Shown here: positions 11,973 through 23,460 of the stretch, piece by piece
How positions within the stretch are numbered: position 1 is the stretch's first letter
Layout of the letters: each line of letters begins with the position of its first letter
DNA from: Diplodia intermedia
Lineage: Eukaryota; Ascomycota; Dothideomycetes; Botryosphaeriales; Botryosphaeriaceae
Assembly: GCA_021495925.1 (NCBI GenBank)
Contig: JAKEKT010000032.1
Span: 124,001 to 188,000, forward strand
Length of the DNA stretch: 64,000 nt
Direction: 5' to 3'
Notes under the pieces: model-generated
Seen by the model: the letters and a program-made list of their open reading frames with translations, nothing else
Told to the model about the DNA's origin: nothing
Databases searched by the model: none
Program-made: the position numbers and the translations under genes

Positions 11973-12947
11973 GAGAAGCAAGCGTAGGCCATGGGCTCCA
12001 ATTTCTTTGGTTCATTCATTAACTTTCAACGCACTCGCTGTAAGCTCATACCTCATTTATCTGTTTGCGTATCATCTTCATTCGTGCTCTCCGTGAGCAA
12101 GTGCCTAAGTAAGTGTTCCCATGCGGCAAAGGTAGTCACCTGATCCCATATAGCCTTCAAACTGCCGTTCAAACATCGTACCAACTTTCGCAACTTCCAT
12201 GGCGATGGGTGCGCTCGCTCGCGCAGTGGCTTTCCACGTGACACACTTGCCCGTCTCGCCAGGTCTGAGCTTTCACAGCGGTCGGGTTGTTGCAAGTCCG
12301 TTACAGAAGGCTGATGCGATAAGATAGTGGGCACAGTAGAGTGGGGGACGACTGCGGAGAACTGTGAAAGGCTAGACCGGCCGAAACATGGTCGCTGCCA
12401 AGACAGCCATCACCACCCTCCTGGATCTGTGCGCCGCAACAAGCAATTCATCCGCTCGGTAAAAAGACCATGTGTATCCTTTCGATCAAGTGGTTCGGCC
12501 AGACAAGGGCCGCGTCATGCTCCCGGCTTCGATCCAGCATGGACGGCAAAGCTGTGCCGAAGGTATGCCTCCGGTGCTGGTGTTCTCCTTATCGCACCAT
12601 TCTGCTTCAATATTGCAGCGGAAGCACGCCTACACCCCCCATGCTAATGCCCCGTTTTGGTTCTGAAGTGGCCGATGCTACCTGCCACATCTGGCCATAT
12701 GCTCTGCACCACTTGCTCTCTGGACAGCATACTGCCCAGAGATAAAGCTGCACAGTGGGCGGGCCTTGGCATTTCTTGGTGGGAGACTTTGCCTTGCCGC
12801 GCTGATAGGCTCCTTGGCAGCTGCATCGTAGGGATACCTATCTACGTACAACGGCGCTCGCTCGCATACATAACCGATCGCCTGGTCTGCCATTTCGAAT
12901 TTTCTCGAAATACTGCACACCTGTCCCCGGACAATCGCCAAAACCCC
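11973..12947. other. Intergenic: HET 3' region and OPT promoter
   Basis: No gene seen. It should contain the terminator of the HET gene and the promoter and 5' leader of the OPT transporter gene. Confidence 0.5.
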
Positions 12948-15900
12948 ATGGCGGCTTCAATCAAAGAAGGGCGAGATGAGGGGAGCTCGGGGACTCCTAC
13001 GTATGAAACTGAGAAAAAGGATCCGTTTGTAGGCTGCTCGCTCCCGACTCGTGCTTGCGCGCCCGGAAAAATAACTGACACTGGACAGGCCACGGCCGTA
13101 GAGCTCGACCCCAACCAAGTCGAGACCGATCTCAACATCAGCGGGGACGACTTGGCTGTTGCGGAAGAGTACGCCAAAACACTCAATCTGGACGATGTGC
13201 GGAAGGTGCGCATGACATTTGCCTGCGGCGTCGCGGTCGCGTTTGCTCAGAGCGATGCAGATCTTCGAGAACGTCATCAAAATCCACCAAAATGACCAAA
13301 ACTTCCCCGTCGCCGTGCTCGAGAAGATGGAAGAGTTCGTCGGCAACGAAGATGTCCTCTCCAACCCCGACGCGCACGAGAAGCTCATCCACGAAATGAA
13401 AATCGAGGCGGCTCTGATCTACAACAACAGGTCGGTGGTGTCGAATCTGCGAAGGATCATTAGAGTGTTTGCTAATCTGGGCTAGTCCTTACGCCGAGGT
13501 CCGTGCCGTGGTCGACAATGCGGATGATAGGTCCATTCCCAGCGTACGCACAGCCACGACGGCCGCTGACAATGCATGCTGACATGACGTGCAGTCCACA
13601 ATTCGCTCTTGGACGATTGGGCTCCTGTTCGTCGTCGGAGGTGCCTTCATAAACCAACTGTTTTCAATCCGTCAGCCAACCATCCACGTCGAGGCAAATG
13701 TCGCTCAGCTGCTGGCTTGTGAGTATTGCACACCCCTTTCACTCCGCCGACAAGCCTAGCTGACGCACCGCAGTCCCACTCGGTAAAGCTTGGGAGAAGT
13801 TGATGCCCGATTGGCGACTTACTCTGTTCGGCAATGAAATCAGTCTCAACCCCGGCCGATTCTCCAAGAAGGAGCACATGCTTATTACCGTCATGGCAAA
13901 CGTCGGCTTCAATGTGCCCTACACAAACTACATAGGTACGCCTCGGTCGGCCTTAGGTTCTGATCGCTGTTCATGCTAACAGCCATAAGTTTGGACCCAA
14001 TACTTGCCCAAGTTCTTCAACCAGAGCTACGCCGGTTCATTCTCATACCAGATACTCATCGCGTTAGGCACAAACTACATCGGCTATGGTGTCGCCGGGC
14101 TCTGTCGCCGATTTCTTGTCTATCCGGCCCATTGTGTCTGGCCGTCTTCGTTGGTCACGATTGCTTTGAACGCCTCTTTCCATCAAGGTCAGCTTGTCCG
14201 CCTTCTCCGATGCAGATGTACAGACTAACGACGCAAAACAGACAAGGAAATCCCCGTCCTCGGCCCGTTCAAGCGTGTATTCAAAACCTCGCGCCTTCGA
14301 TGCTTCCTACTTTGCTTCTCATTCATGTTTTGGTGAGCGGAAACGAGGACATAACATACAGATCTTGTAGCTCACCCCGTCACAGTTACTTTTGGTTCCC
14401 CAACTACATCTTCCAGGCCCTGAGCTACTTCAACTGGATGTCATGGATCGCCCCCAACAACGTCAACCTCAACGCCGTGACCGGCATGGTGAACGGCCTT
14501 GGCATAAATCCGATCCCGACCCTTGACTGGAACACTCTGCTATTCATCGAGGGCAACTCACCACTGGTCCTGCCATTTTTCTACTGGTGGAACCAGTTGG
14601 TTGGAATGCTCGCGACGGTGCCCGTGATCCTCGGCATGTGGTACGCAAATATCTACAACACGGGGTACCTGCCCATCAACTCAAACCGAGTCTTCGACAA
14701 CACGGCCCAAGAGTACAACATCAGCCGGGCCATCGACGAGCGCGGAATGTTCGATGCAACCAAGTACGAGGCCTACTCACCAGCTCACCTCGGAGCGTCG
14801 AACCTGTTGGTGTATTGCTCGTTCTTCGCCATCTACGCAGCCACAATCACATACGCCTACCTCTGGCATCGCCATGAGATCTGGATGGGGCTGAAAGGCA
14901 TCTTCAAGCGAGGGGAGAAGACTGCATATCAAGACGTCCACAACCGACTCATGTCGGCGTATCCAGAGGTATCTGAGTGGTGGTATCTCGGCGTGCTTCT
15001 CGTCGCCATCGCTTGCTCGATTGGCGGCGTGGCCGGATGGGAGACGTACACAACCCCCGGCGTTGTCTTCTACGGTCTGGCGCTCTGCCTCGTCTTCGTC
15101 ATCCCCGTCGGTCTGATCTACGCCATCACGGGGCTGGAAGTCACGCTGAACGTCCTCGCCGAGTTCATTGGCGGATCATGGGTTGCCGGCAACGCACTCG
15201 CCATGAACTACTTCAAATCTTTCGGGTATGTGATGTGATACCGCCGCCTCGGCCCCGTCGCCCCGTGATGCAGCCAACGCTGACAACGGCACCAGATACG
15301 TCACCTGCTCGCACGCGCTCCGATTCTGCAACGACCTCAAGATGGCGCATTACGTCAAGGTGCCGCCGCGCCACACCTTCTGGGCGCAGGTGGTCGGCAC
15401 CTTCGTGTCGAGCTTCGTCTGCACCGCCGTCATGAACTTCCAGATGAACAACATCCCGCACGTCTGCGAATCGGACCAGGCCGACCACTTCACCTGCCCC
15501 GGCATCAACACCTTCTTCACAGGTAAGACAACCCAACGCCAGTCCTCGGATGAAAGCTTTTCTGACGCCATCTCTCCCCCGCAGCCGCCGTCCTCTGGGG
15601 CACCATCGGCCCGATCAAAGTCTTCGGCAAGGGCGGACAGTACACCTGGCTGCTAATCGGATTCCCGATCGGCTTCGCCTTCCCCATCGTCGCGTACTAC
15701 GCGCGCAAGAAGTGGCCCAAGGCGCGGTGGCTGCGCTCGCTGCACCCGGTGTGCATCTTCAACGGGCCCATCCAATGGGCGCCGGTACGCCCCCTCCCCC
15801 CTCTTCCCCGCCCAAAACAAAACTAACCTTTTCCCCCCCCGCACAGTACAACGTCAGCTACATGTGGCCGACGGTGCCGGTGGCGTGGCTCTCGCACGTC

Positions 15901-16140
15901 TACTTCAAGACGCGCCACACGGGCTTCTGGGCCCGCTACAACTACGTCGTGTCGGCCGCGTTCTCGGCGGCTATCGCCATCGCCGCCATTGTCATCTTCT
16001 TCGCGCTGCAGTGGTCGTCCGTCGCGGTCGACTGGTGGGGCAACAGCGTATCGTTTCAGGGGTGCGAAGACGAGGCGTGCACGGCGTATGCGTTGGGGGA
16101 GGGCGAGTACTTTGGGCCGAGGCTGGGGCAGTTTCATTGA
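12948..16140 (+). CDS. OPT-family oligopeptide transporter
   Basis: Twelve exons restore one frame of 853 residues: 12948-13028, 13089-13205, 13261-13430, 13486-13543, 13595-13718, 13774-13935, 13990-14187, 14242-14332, 14386-15225, 15296-15522, 15585-15784 and 15847-16140. Introns are 50-70 nt. Family marks are the SPYAEVRAVVD segment, FINQLFSIRQP before the first helices, the NPG motif (about residue 209, SLNPGRFSKKEH), the LFQALSYFNWMSWIAPNN-like segment, and the KVPPR motif (about residue 635, matching the family KIPPR). The full ~850-residue length and multiple hydrophobic helices fit the fungal peptide/OPT2-like branch. These are plasma-membrane proton symporters for tetra- to hexapeptides or glutathione; substrate cannot be told here. 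The first intron (13029-13088) is 60 nt, in frame and stop-free, so its removal is an inference from the CTGAC branch point and CAG acceptor. Confidence 0.93.
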
Positions 16141-17796
16141 GGGGCTCTGCAGATCGTATCTTTGGCGGCGATGGGGGTAGTCGAAGTAGCGTGGGTTTAA
16201 TGGCCACTTGGAGTCTAATATCACTTGTTGCTCTTCCGGAAGTCTGCTCAAACAAGTTTGATAGCCCGCGTCTTGACGTCGTCCCAAAACCGCCTCCCGC
16301 CCAGCCCTCTGTTCTCGGGATACCAAAGGCCTACCTTGATGAACCCATGTCCGTCGTCCTTCGGTAAAAGTAGAAATCCAAACATTATCTCCGAATCCCC
16401 CAGGGATGCACGGCCATGCAGGTTCCTCGGTATGTTGAATTTTGAACTCGAGATCAACACCATCCACAGGCGTTCAATAGGGCCGTCTGGATATTCCGCT
16501 GTTGTCTGGGCACCCGTACTATCCCAGTTAAGGTGAATACGTGCGATCTACTCCTGTTCTTCCGACCGTAGACGGACATGGAGTATGGGGAACACATCAT
16601 GTTCGCTGATATTGGTCTACACGGCGTTACTTCACGTACCCGCAGCCGCTGCCAGCAGTGTTGGATTACCGCAGCACACTATACCTACGTTGCACCTAGC
16701 GGCCGGCATGGCGCTTGTCGGCAACGACGGGGGGGATTGGGGCACCACCACCAGCGCCATTGTCGACGCGTAAAGTGCTGGTCGGCGAGATTGGGGAACG
16801 TTGCGGTCGACGCTCTGGAGGGGGAGGGCGAAGAAGGTCGTCAGCTGTCCGCGGCGCCGAAGGCGGATGATGACAAGTTCCCGGGCTTTCATGGTCCAGG
16901 TCCAGAGGGGGGAGCCGGGGCTGTCGGAGGAACTCGAGCGTGTGGCGCAAGGTCCCGACGTCGTCGTGGGGGCGTTGCCGTTCTCGATATTGTCATGGCC
17001 GTGGCCGTGTTTGTGAGGCTAGACTTTTTGGCGAATGTGTTCATCCGTGAGACGGTCAGGGATTGGACGCTCCCAGACTACAACGATATGTTTCGTGAAA
17101 TCCAGAAGTGGGGAAGGAATTGTATATGGAGACGGACGGAAGATGACGAAAGGGATGGGATGGCGTAGGCGGGCCTTTTAGATGGAACGTAATGGGCTGC
17201 TACTTCTGAGGTACTTAGCATCTACTCCGAATCTTTTGAAGCCAGCGCAAAATTTCGTTTTCCAAATGAATCGACCTTCGACTACCGCAAACGTTGTCTC
17301 AATGTGTTTGAAGAGACAGTTACTACTAGGGGACCATACTAAGTGAACTGAGCAAATTAGAGTAGAGAGGGCACTGTGCTGGCTTGACAACAAGTTGCCC
17401 CGAATCAACCGAGCAACCATCATGATGAGTGCGCAAACATGATATAGCAGCCTCGAGAGTGGTTTAAGGTCCGATGAAGCTGATGATTGTTTTTATGTGC
17501 CAGAAGATGGAGCGGTGGGCATCAGGTTCAAGGCGCGGGCGGCGGCAGCAATCGCTCATCCGCAAACTCCGTGAAAAGCATCGAGCGGAATTTGAACTGT
17601 CACGCAGGGCTTTTCGCTATCAAGATTCGTAGTCAGAAGTAGTAGGTCAACGACCGGAACTAGCCGGGGCTAGGAACCAGGAACCGAGCGCTCGGACCAC
17701 ATGAGGGGAAATGAATGAAAAAAAAAATTTCGTCTTCTGCTGCTCCTTTTCAAAGACCACAACATCAGCAAAAAAGAAGACCTGAAGCCCTCATTG
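16141..17796. other. Intergenic, no supported gene
   Basis: Open stretches occur on both strands around 16578-17168, but none has a recognisable domain or a persuasive splice structure. I make no gene call. Confidence 0.45.
17771..17776 (-). terminator. Likely RNA polymerase III terminator of tRNA-Val
   Basis: On the minus strand a run of six T residues lies about 20 nt beyond the tRNA 3' end, as expected for a Pol III stop. Confidence 0.6.
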
Positions 17797-17889
17797 TACG
17801 ACGGCCGAGGTTTGAACTCGGGACCTTCAGTGAACAAGGAGCGTTAGCTTCTGTTAGACTGACGTGATAACCAACTACACCACCATCGC
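17797..17889 (-). tRNA. tRNA-Val (anticodon AAC) with a 19-nt intron
   Basis: Read on the minus strand, the 5' end is GCGATGG, pairing with CCGTCGT at the 3' end with two G-U pairs and discriminator A. The D arm (GTGTAGTTGGTTATCAC) is the usual eukaryotic tRNA-Val form. The anticodon stem is TCAGT/ACTGA with loop CTAACA before the intron. The T arm is CCGAG-TTCAAAC-CTCGG. Removing 19 nt at the canonical position one base 3' of the anticodon (about 17851-17833) leaves a 74-nt tRNA. Anticodon AAC (inosine at 34 after editing) reads valine codons. Confidence 0.88.
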
Positions 17890-19120
17890 TTTTCGGGTTG
17901 TTGTTGAGGGTAATGATGCAAACTTCTAATATATACAGCCTACCAATGTCCTTCCGGGGTAGCGCTTCCCATTTAGACTGATGTGAGAGGCATATATGCG
18001 TCGTGTTGCCAGTTGGAAGGAAGAACGCCTTGCCAGTTGTGTCTGCGAGTTCCCTGCATCGTACGCACCTGAAGGAGTTATAGCAAAGGGAACGTGTGGC
18101 ACGCCTTCATAAGACGTAGTTGAGCCGGGGACCGTCCTCTTCGTTGCCTCTGGTTAGCCTTTTGCAGCTGTGCTCATATGCCGCGGGATCCGAAAGCATC
18201 AAACGTATTGCCTTGGCTTACCACCCACATTTCCAGCCCTATTACACTCATTCACGGCTTCAACATACCACCGGTTGTGGGTCCCTTCTAGTTCCGCTGC
18301 TGAACACTCTTCGTTTACTTGTTTTCCGTCCATCGGAGCATCACCGCGTTTTATTCCTGGAACAACCGTACGAAGCCCGAGTGCTAAACCCAAAGCATGG
18401 ACACGAGCAACGCGCCGAAGCCGGAGAAGCATCAGCGATGCAACCAGTCGACGGCGACACACCAAAGCGAGCCAAGACGGAGCAAGCGAGCAGTTCCGAA
18501 TGACGCGAAGGAAAAACGAAAAAGAGGCTTGCCGAAGATGCTGCAGCATCCCAACAAAGTTATCTGATCCGTCTCTAGCGGCTTGGCCGAACACTGCATC
18601 ATCTTCTCATCAGATAATCAGGCACCTGCCGACCAATCATCGGGGGGTGCCAATACAGCCAAGATGCAACGAGGCCTGCATGGATGCCGCAATCTTCTTC
18701 TTCTTTTCTTTCGATCAGCCTCGACCTCGTGGCGCCGATCTCGTCCTTCGATTCCCAGCAAACGACACGAAGCCGTGGGCCAGCCCTCTTCGCTTCGACA
18801 GGCGCCGGATAAAATCGTCGTTCCAGACATCCGGTGGGCACTCTGGGAGACTGGTTTGCCGCGAGGGACGTTTGCTCGTTTTTGAACTGGCTCATCCGAG
18901 CTACCCGACGATCCCATGGCTTCGCATTTTGGGGGACTCCTACCAAATAGCCGGGCTTTCGAGCCAGCACAGCAGCAGAGCCGGCACCATACGCGTAAAC
19001 ACCATTCTTGGCGGAGACATCGGAAGTCCTTGGAGATGGTAGAGTTATGATGGTAACGCATTGCAGCACACCCGAACCCCCACAAAAACCCCCATACACG
19101 AGCCCATCCTCTCGCGCGCT
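17890..19120. other. Intergenic, no supported gene
   Basis: Several overlapping open stretches occur around 18120-19060 on both strands, but they have mixed composition and no domain. The stretch next to 19120 is the 3' region of the minus-strand siderophore carrier. Confidence 0.45.
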
Positions 19121-21042
19121 CTAAAAAACATTCCCCTTCGTCTGCTTCACCTTCTTGACATTGATATCGCGCCACAGCAACACACACGCCATCGCCACCG
19201 GCATGAAGCACACGCCCGCAATCAGCATCCTTCTCTGGACATACCCATACGCCTCGACAACCGCCCCGCGCACCGGACTCCCCACCGGATACGCCAACTG
19301 CGCCGCCAAACTCCCATAAATCGCCAACGCCTCCGCCTTCTCCTCCCGCGGCAAAAACTCTTCAATCTTCACCGGCATCAAATTCGTCCAAATAGCCCCA
19401 GAAATGCTCTGCCCCACGCTCCCGCCGATACTCGTGAACATGGCTTCCAGCGCGAGCACGGCGGCGACCTCGTTGTGCGGCACGGCGGCCATGGCGGCGA
19501 GCTGCTCGGTCATGACGAGCGTGCCGCCGGCGAAGGCGGAGAGGATCTGGCACATGACGACGTAGCCGATGGGCGTGCCCGGGTGCCGGAAGTGGATGAG
19601 CAGCGCGGTCGCGAGGGTGGAGACGGGCACGGCGGCGAGGGCGAGCGGCTTGAAGCGGCCGGTGTATCGGATTAGTAGGCCGATGAGGGGCGAGATGAAG
19701 CAGGAGCCCAGGGTGTAGGTGTTGAGGATGTAGCCGGCGTTGCGGATGTTGAGGTTGTGGACGACTTGCAGGTAGGAGGAGAAGTAGAGGTCCCAGCAGC
19801 TAGGAGGGAGGGAGGCCGGGTTAGTGCAGTACGGGGGGTGAGGGGGGTGAGGCGGGCGTACTAGAAGGAGAGGAAGAGCGTGCCGCAGAGGATGCAGGCG
19901 CCCAGCACGGTGCGGTCTTTGAGGTACTTGTACGGCATGAAGGTGACGGGCGCGAGGAAGCGCTCGTACAGCACGAAGCCGACGATCAGCGCGATGCCGA
20001 GCACCAGCATGGCGATGATGTAGCCCGTGCCCCACCGATTGACGGCGCTGCCGGCGAGCGTGAGCGGGATGAGCAGCAGGCAGAGACCGAAGATGAGGAG
20101 TAGTTGGCCGATCACTGGGAAAGGTCAGTCGGTCTCCCAGGGATTCTTTGTGAAGGCAGTGGGTATCGCTGCGGCACTTACGATCGAACTCCCGCGCGTA
20201 GTAGTAGAAGGATTGGCCGAGCGAGCGCCCGCTCGCGGGCCGGGGCGGCAGGAGGCCCTTCTTCTTGGCCACGCCGTTGTTGTACGTGAACATGCCGGCG
20301 ACGGGGGCGGCGATGACGGGCAGGATGATGGCGAAGCAGCCGAAGGCCCAGCGGAAGTTGCTGCGCTCGTAGAAGAGCTGGGCGATGGCGGGGCCGGCGA
20401 AGACGTTGGCGATGAAGGGCGTCGAGTTGAGGCCGTAGAGGATCATGCGGTTGCGCAGCGAGGTCATGTCGGCCAGGAACACGTTGATGACATAGCCCAT
20501 GCCGTTGTAGCCCACCCAGTAGAAGACCTGGGCCGCCGCGTACGTCTCGACGTTCTCGCACGCCGCCATCATGACGAGGCCGATGGTGCAGAGCACCGTC
20601 ATCAGGATGAAGCCCTCGACACGCCCCCAGATGTCGATGATTTTGGCGATGGGGAACTTGGAGACACCGGCAATGACGCTGGAGAGCACGCTTGTGGTCG
20701 AGTACAGCGAGTGCAGCATGAAGCTGGAAGTGACGTAGACGCCGAGGTTGGTGGTGATTTGCTGCTGCAACGAGTTTACGAAGGAGCAGATGTAGATGCT
20801 GCCTCTCGTCAGTCCGGGTACTCTTCTGGGATTGGGAAGCGAGCGTACAAAACACCGGTGATGATGAGGGCTTTCGTGGTCCAGGCCTGGGTGATGGCCT
20901 CGACTCGCTTGACTCCATCTTGGATGCGAACACTTTCCTCGTCGCTGCTAGTCTCGGCGTCGACGACGTGCTCATTTGGGAGCTTCTGGTCTGCAGTCAT
21001 GGGAACAGACTTGGAGTCGTTGATTTCTGGAGGCGCAGACAT
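19121..21042 (-). CDS. Siderophore-iron MFS transporter (SIT family)
   Basis: Four exons on the minus strand (21042-20849, 20798-20182, 20114-19862, 19799-19121) give 580 residues. The hydrophilic N-terminus runs to about residue 55, with EAITQAWTTKALIITGV entering helix 1. It is followed by YICSFVNSLQQQITTNLGVY, the VSKFPIAKIIDIWGRVEGF loop (MFS motif A-like DIWGR), the YNGMGYVINVFLADMTSL segment, and FRWAFGCFAI. REFD at the end of the central loop is followed by LIGQLLLIFGLCLLLIPL, and the last third contains FYCWDLYFSSYLQVVHNLNI. These match the 14-helix siderochrome-iron transporters (MirB/Sit1/Arn type), which import ferric hydroxamate siderophores across the plasma membrane. The exact siderophore cannot be predicted. 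A candidate iron-GATA site lies upstream at 21616-21624. The start is the first ATG of the frame, about 80 nt downstream of a TATATA run. Confidence 0.92.
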
Positions 21043-21408
21043 GGTGGCTGAGCCTTGGTGCCAACCACTCAGTATACACGAGGTGATTGTCTTGGATCGA
21101 CCGGTGCAAGGAGACGGCTGGATGAGAGAGCTACAATATATACGACGATCCCGGCAAAAATATGCGGGTTCTCGGACTGGGCGGACAGGGCCAAGCGACA
21201 AAAGGACGAGACTTCTACGGCGCCGGTGGGTCGGGGCAGCAGCCTCGTTTCTGCGTGGCGGCTTGGCTGCTCGACAACCCCCGAAGTCGGTCGCTTGCCG
21301 AATCGCGCCCCGGGACAGGGCGGGGTCTGCCCGTGGAGAGCAAGCAGAGCCAAATTAGAACCCTTCCATCCTCCACCTCCACGCGCACAACAGCTCGCCC
21401 GTCTCATT

Positions 21409-21556
21409 CTAATACCACTTCTCATGCAGCATCCGCACCCCCTGCTCGACATCGATCACGCTCGGATACTGCGCATTCTACACCGGATCCAGCGCCGTCC
21501 ACAGCACATCTTCCTCGACCTGGTGCACGTAGTTCAGCAGCCCAGATCCGAGCAAT
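21409..21556 (-). pseudogene. Short coding relic with an internal stop
   Basis: On the minus strand this reads as about 25 sensible residues (LLGSGLLNYVHQVEEDVL.. to LDPV), then a TAG at 21478-21480, then NAQYPSVIDVEQGVRMLHEK and a final stop at 21409-21411. The codon use looks coding (third positions mostly G/C) and the two halves read like one C-terminal segment. No start or upstream exon was found. I do not recognise the family. Confidence 0.3.
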
Positions 21557-21615
21557 CGCCATTTTCTGGCCTCCTCTCCGACGATTCAATCTGGAATACG
21601 AGGCATCGCGGGTAG

Positions 21616-21624
21616 ATTAGATAA
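21616..21624. promoter_or_regulatory. Candidate iron-GATA (SreA/Urbs1-type) site
   Basis: ATTAGATAA matches the fungal iron-repressor GATA consensus ATCWGATAA at eight of nine positions. It lies about 575 bp upstream of the siderophore-carrier start codon. Such carriers are known to be repressed by SreA-type factors when iron is plentiful. The link here is inferred from position and sequence only. Confidence 0.35.
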
Positions 21625-22143
21625 CTCTATTAGGACACTCCACCAGGCTCTGACGACCACGGCACGCTACCCACGAAGCAAGCATGAGGTGACCCTATGC
21701 GCTACAAAACGCCGAGGTGTCTTCTGCTCTGATGCCGAGGTGCCGCTGGACGTGACACCGGATGGACATCAGCTTCCTCGGCAAATAATGCCGAAATGCC
21801 ACAGCGGAAATACTGGACCAGTCGACTGGAGCGCCTCGCATCGGAGGTATGGCGCAGGCTCCTGGAAGTGGTGGGCTGGAGCGTGGGCGAGGACCTACCC
21901 ATGCCGCGCTATTCCATTTGTGGACGGTGTTGGCCAGTTTCCGATCAATTTTGGCGTGACGCCGAGATCGACTATTTGTTAATAACACTGAAGAGAACAT
22001 GTTTCTCAATAGCGATGGATGAGACCAAGTACATACTCTCTATGATTGGATTTTTCTTCTGTTTCGCAAATATCTTTTGTAAGAGAATAAGTCCCCGTTC
22101 GAATCGAGAAGGAAAAGCAATGGAAAGTTGGGCGTTGGCAATG

Positions 22144-23460
22144 TCAGCGTCCCAAACATTGCTCTAAAAACTCCGCTGACTTATGAAGGCTATTTGTAAT
22201 AGCCATACTGAGCGGTGTCTCTCCATGGTTATTAGTCTGCCGAGGATCTGCGCCCAAGTCCAGTAAACAGCGGACAACTTCCAGGTTCTCGACCACTCTG
22301 TTACACGCGAGATGAAGCGGAGTTTTGTCATTCTGATCCAACGCTACCAATGAAGCCCCATGGATTCCAAGCACTTCGACCGTGTTCTCGTTTGAGCAGT
22401 ATGCTGCAACGTGCAGTGGCGTCTGAAGCCGGTCGTTAAGTGCGTCGATGTGTATGACCTTGGCGTAGCTTTCTAGAATAGATTTCAAAAGAACGTGATG
22501 AGAGGCCTTCGCCAGATAATGAAGGATCGTCCAATGTCGACGGTCCCCAGGATTGATGTCGGTTGGGTCCTGCAGCAACAGGTGGAGCATTTCTCCATTG
22601 CCTTGGTGAGCCGCAACGAGCAGAGGGCGTCCAAATTCATCACCACACCACTCTCCCGATTGTGTTCCAGCTGCTAGAAGATATTTTGCCCAAGAAAGGA
22701 GCCCATTCCTGGCTACGAAATATAGCAGACTAGTGCCATTGCGACCAGTGGTCATGCCATTGGAGAGAGATACCTGGCGCTTCCAGAGGTTTCGATGCTG
22801 AAGGCGATTGATAAGCTCGGATGGATCACAGATCGCTTTCTCTGCTGCAATAGCGTGCGAGGTGATCGTCTCAGAAGTGTAATAGAAGAGACAAGGAATC
22901 TCTTCCAAGGTTTTCCCTCGACGTTGCATGGATGTAGCCATTGATGCCATGTCAGAGCTTGGAGACCTCAGAACGACCGGCCTTATCGGTCAGGAATTTC
23001 TTCAACCGAACAAATTCTTCAGACGACTCGGATTCGTGTTTGGGCGATCTCATTGAGCCCTGGAAGTAAGTTGAGGGAGTGTAGTTGGAGGCTGAGGAGC
23101 CAACACTCGAATAGCCTGATTGGTGGCTTTTCATGCTTAAGATACTCTTTCGCGTCCGAACACCCATACCGGATCTGACCTGTGGAGGACCGGAACGCAC
23201 CGAGTTCTCAGGCGGTGTGGCAGCCGTTCCAGATCGGACCAATGAATGACTGGAAGGAACGGAGATCTCAGACGGCGTAGCAGCCATTCTCGCATCCGCC
23301 AACTCATCAAGCTCCTCGATCGAAAGATAGTCAAAACATGTGTTCAGGATCGAAAGATGAACCTGGCCTATTGCATTCGCAGGGGCATGTGGGAAAAGAT
23401 GTTTGATGCCATCCGAATGTAAGAAAAACTCGCGGACTGATTCGTGGAAGGAAGACCTTC
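22144..23460 (-). pseudogene. C-terminal remnant of a NACHT-ankyrin (NLR-like) gene
   Basis: Two out-of-frame pieces continue the lipase fragment upstream. The first (about 23460-22952) starts with SSFHESVREFFLHSDGIKHL and LSILNTCFDYLSIEELDE, which resembles the region just after the NACHT ATPase in fungal NLR-like proteins (HxSVxDFL). It runs into a Ser/Arg-rich linker and stops at TGA 22952. The second (22950-22144, 268 residues, opening MASMATSMQRRGKTLEEIPC) holds about five ankyrin repeats, with typical TPLHVAAY, KTPLHLACN and ETPLSMAI cores. The expected P-loop, Walker B and sensor segments of NACHT are absent. The joins from lipase fragment to piece one and from piece one to piece two both change frame, and I found no intron that repairs either. 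It could also be two expressed fragments, but a decayed gene is the simpler reading. Confidence 0.6.

Larger units (their letters stand above)
21043..22143. other. Intergenic: SIT promoter and flanking DNA
   Basis: Contains the promoter of the siderophore carrier and, further out, the 3' side of the broken NLR. No intact gene. Two local features (a GATA-type site and a short coding relic) are listed separately. Confidence 0.5.

Noticed and set aside
12657..12947. Extension of the OPT frame upstream of 12948
   Set aside because: It stays open but the segment is unlike any OPT N-terminus and the ATG at 12948 gives a normal start.
16578..17168. Plus-strand frame of 196 codons
   Set aside because: Arginine/glycine-rich with no domain; the opposite strand is also open.
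22090..22110. GTTCGAATC as a tRNA B box
   Set aside because: No A box, no acceptor stem and no cloverleaf can be formed around it.
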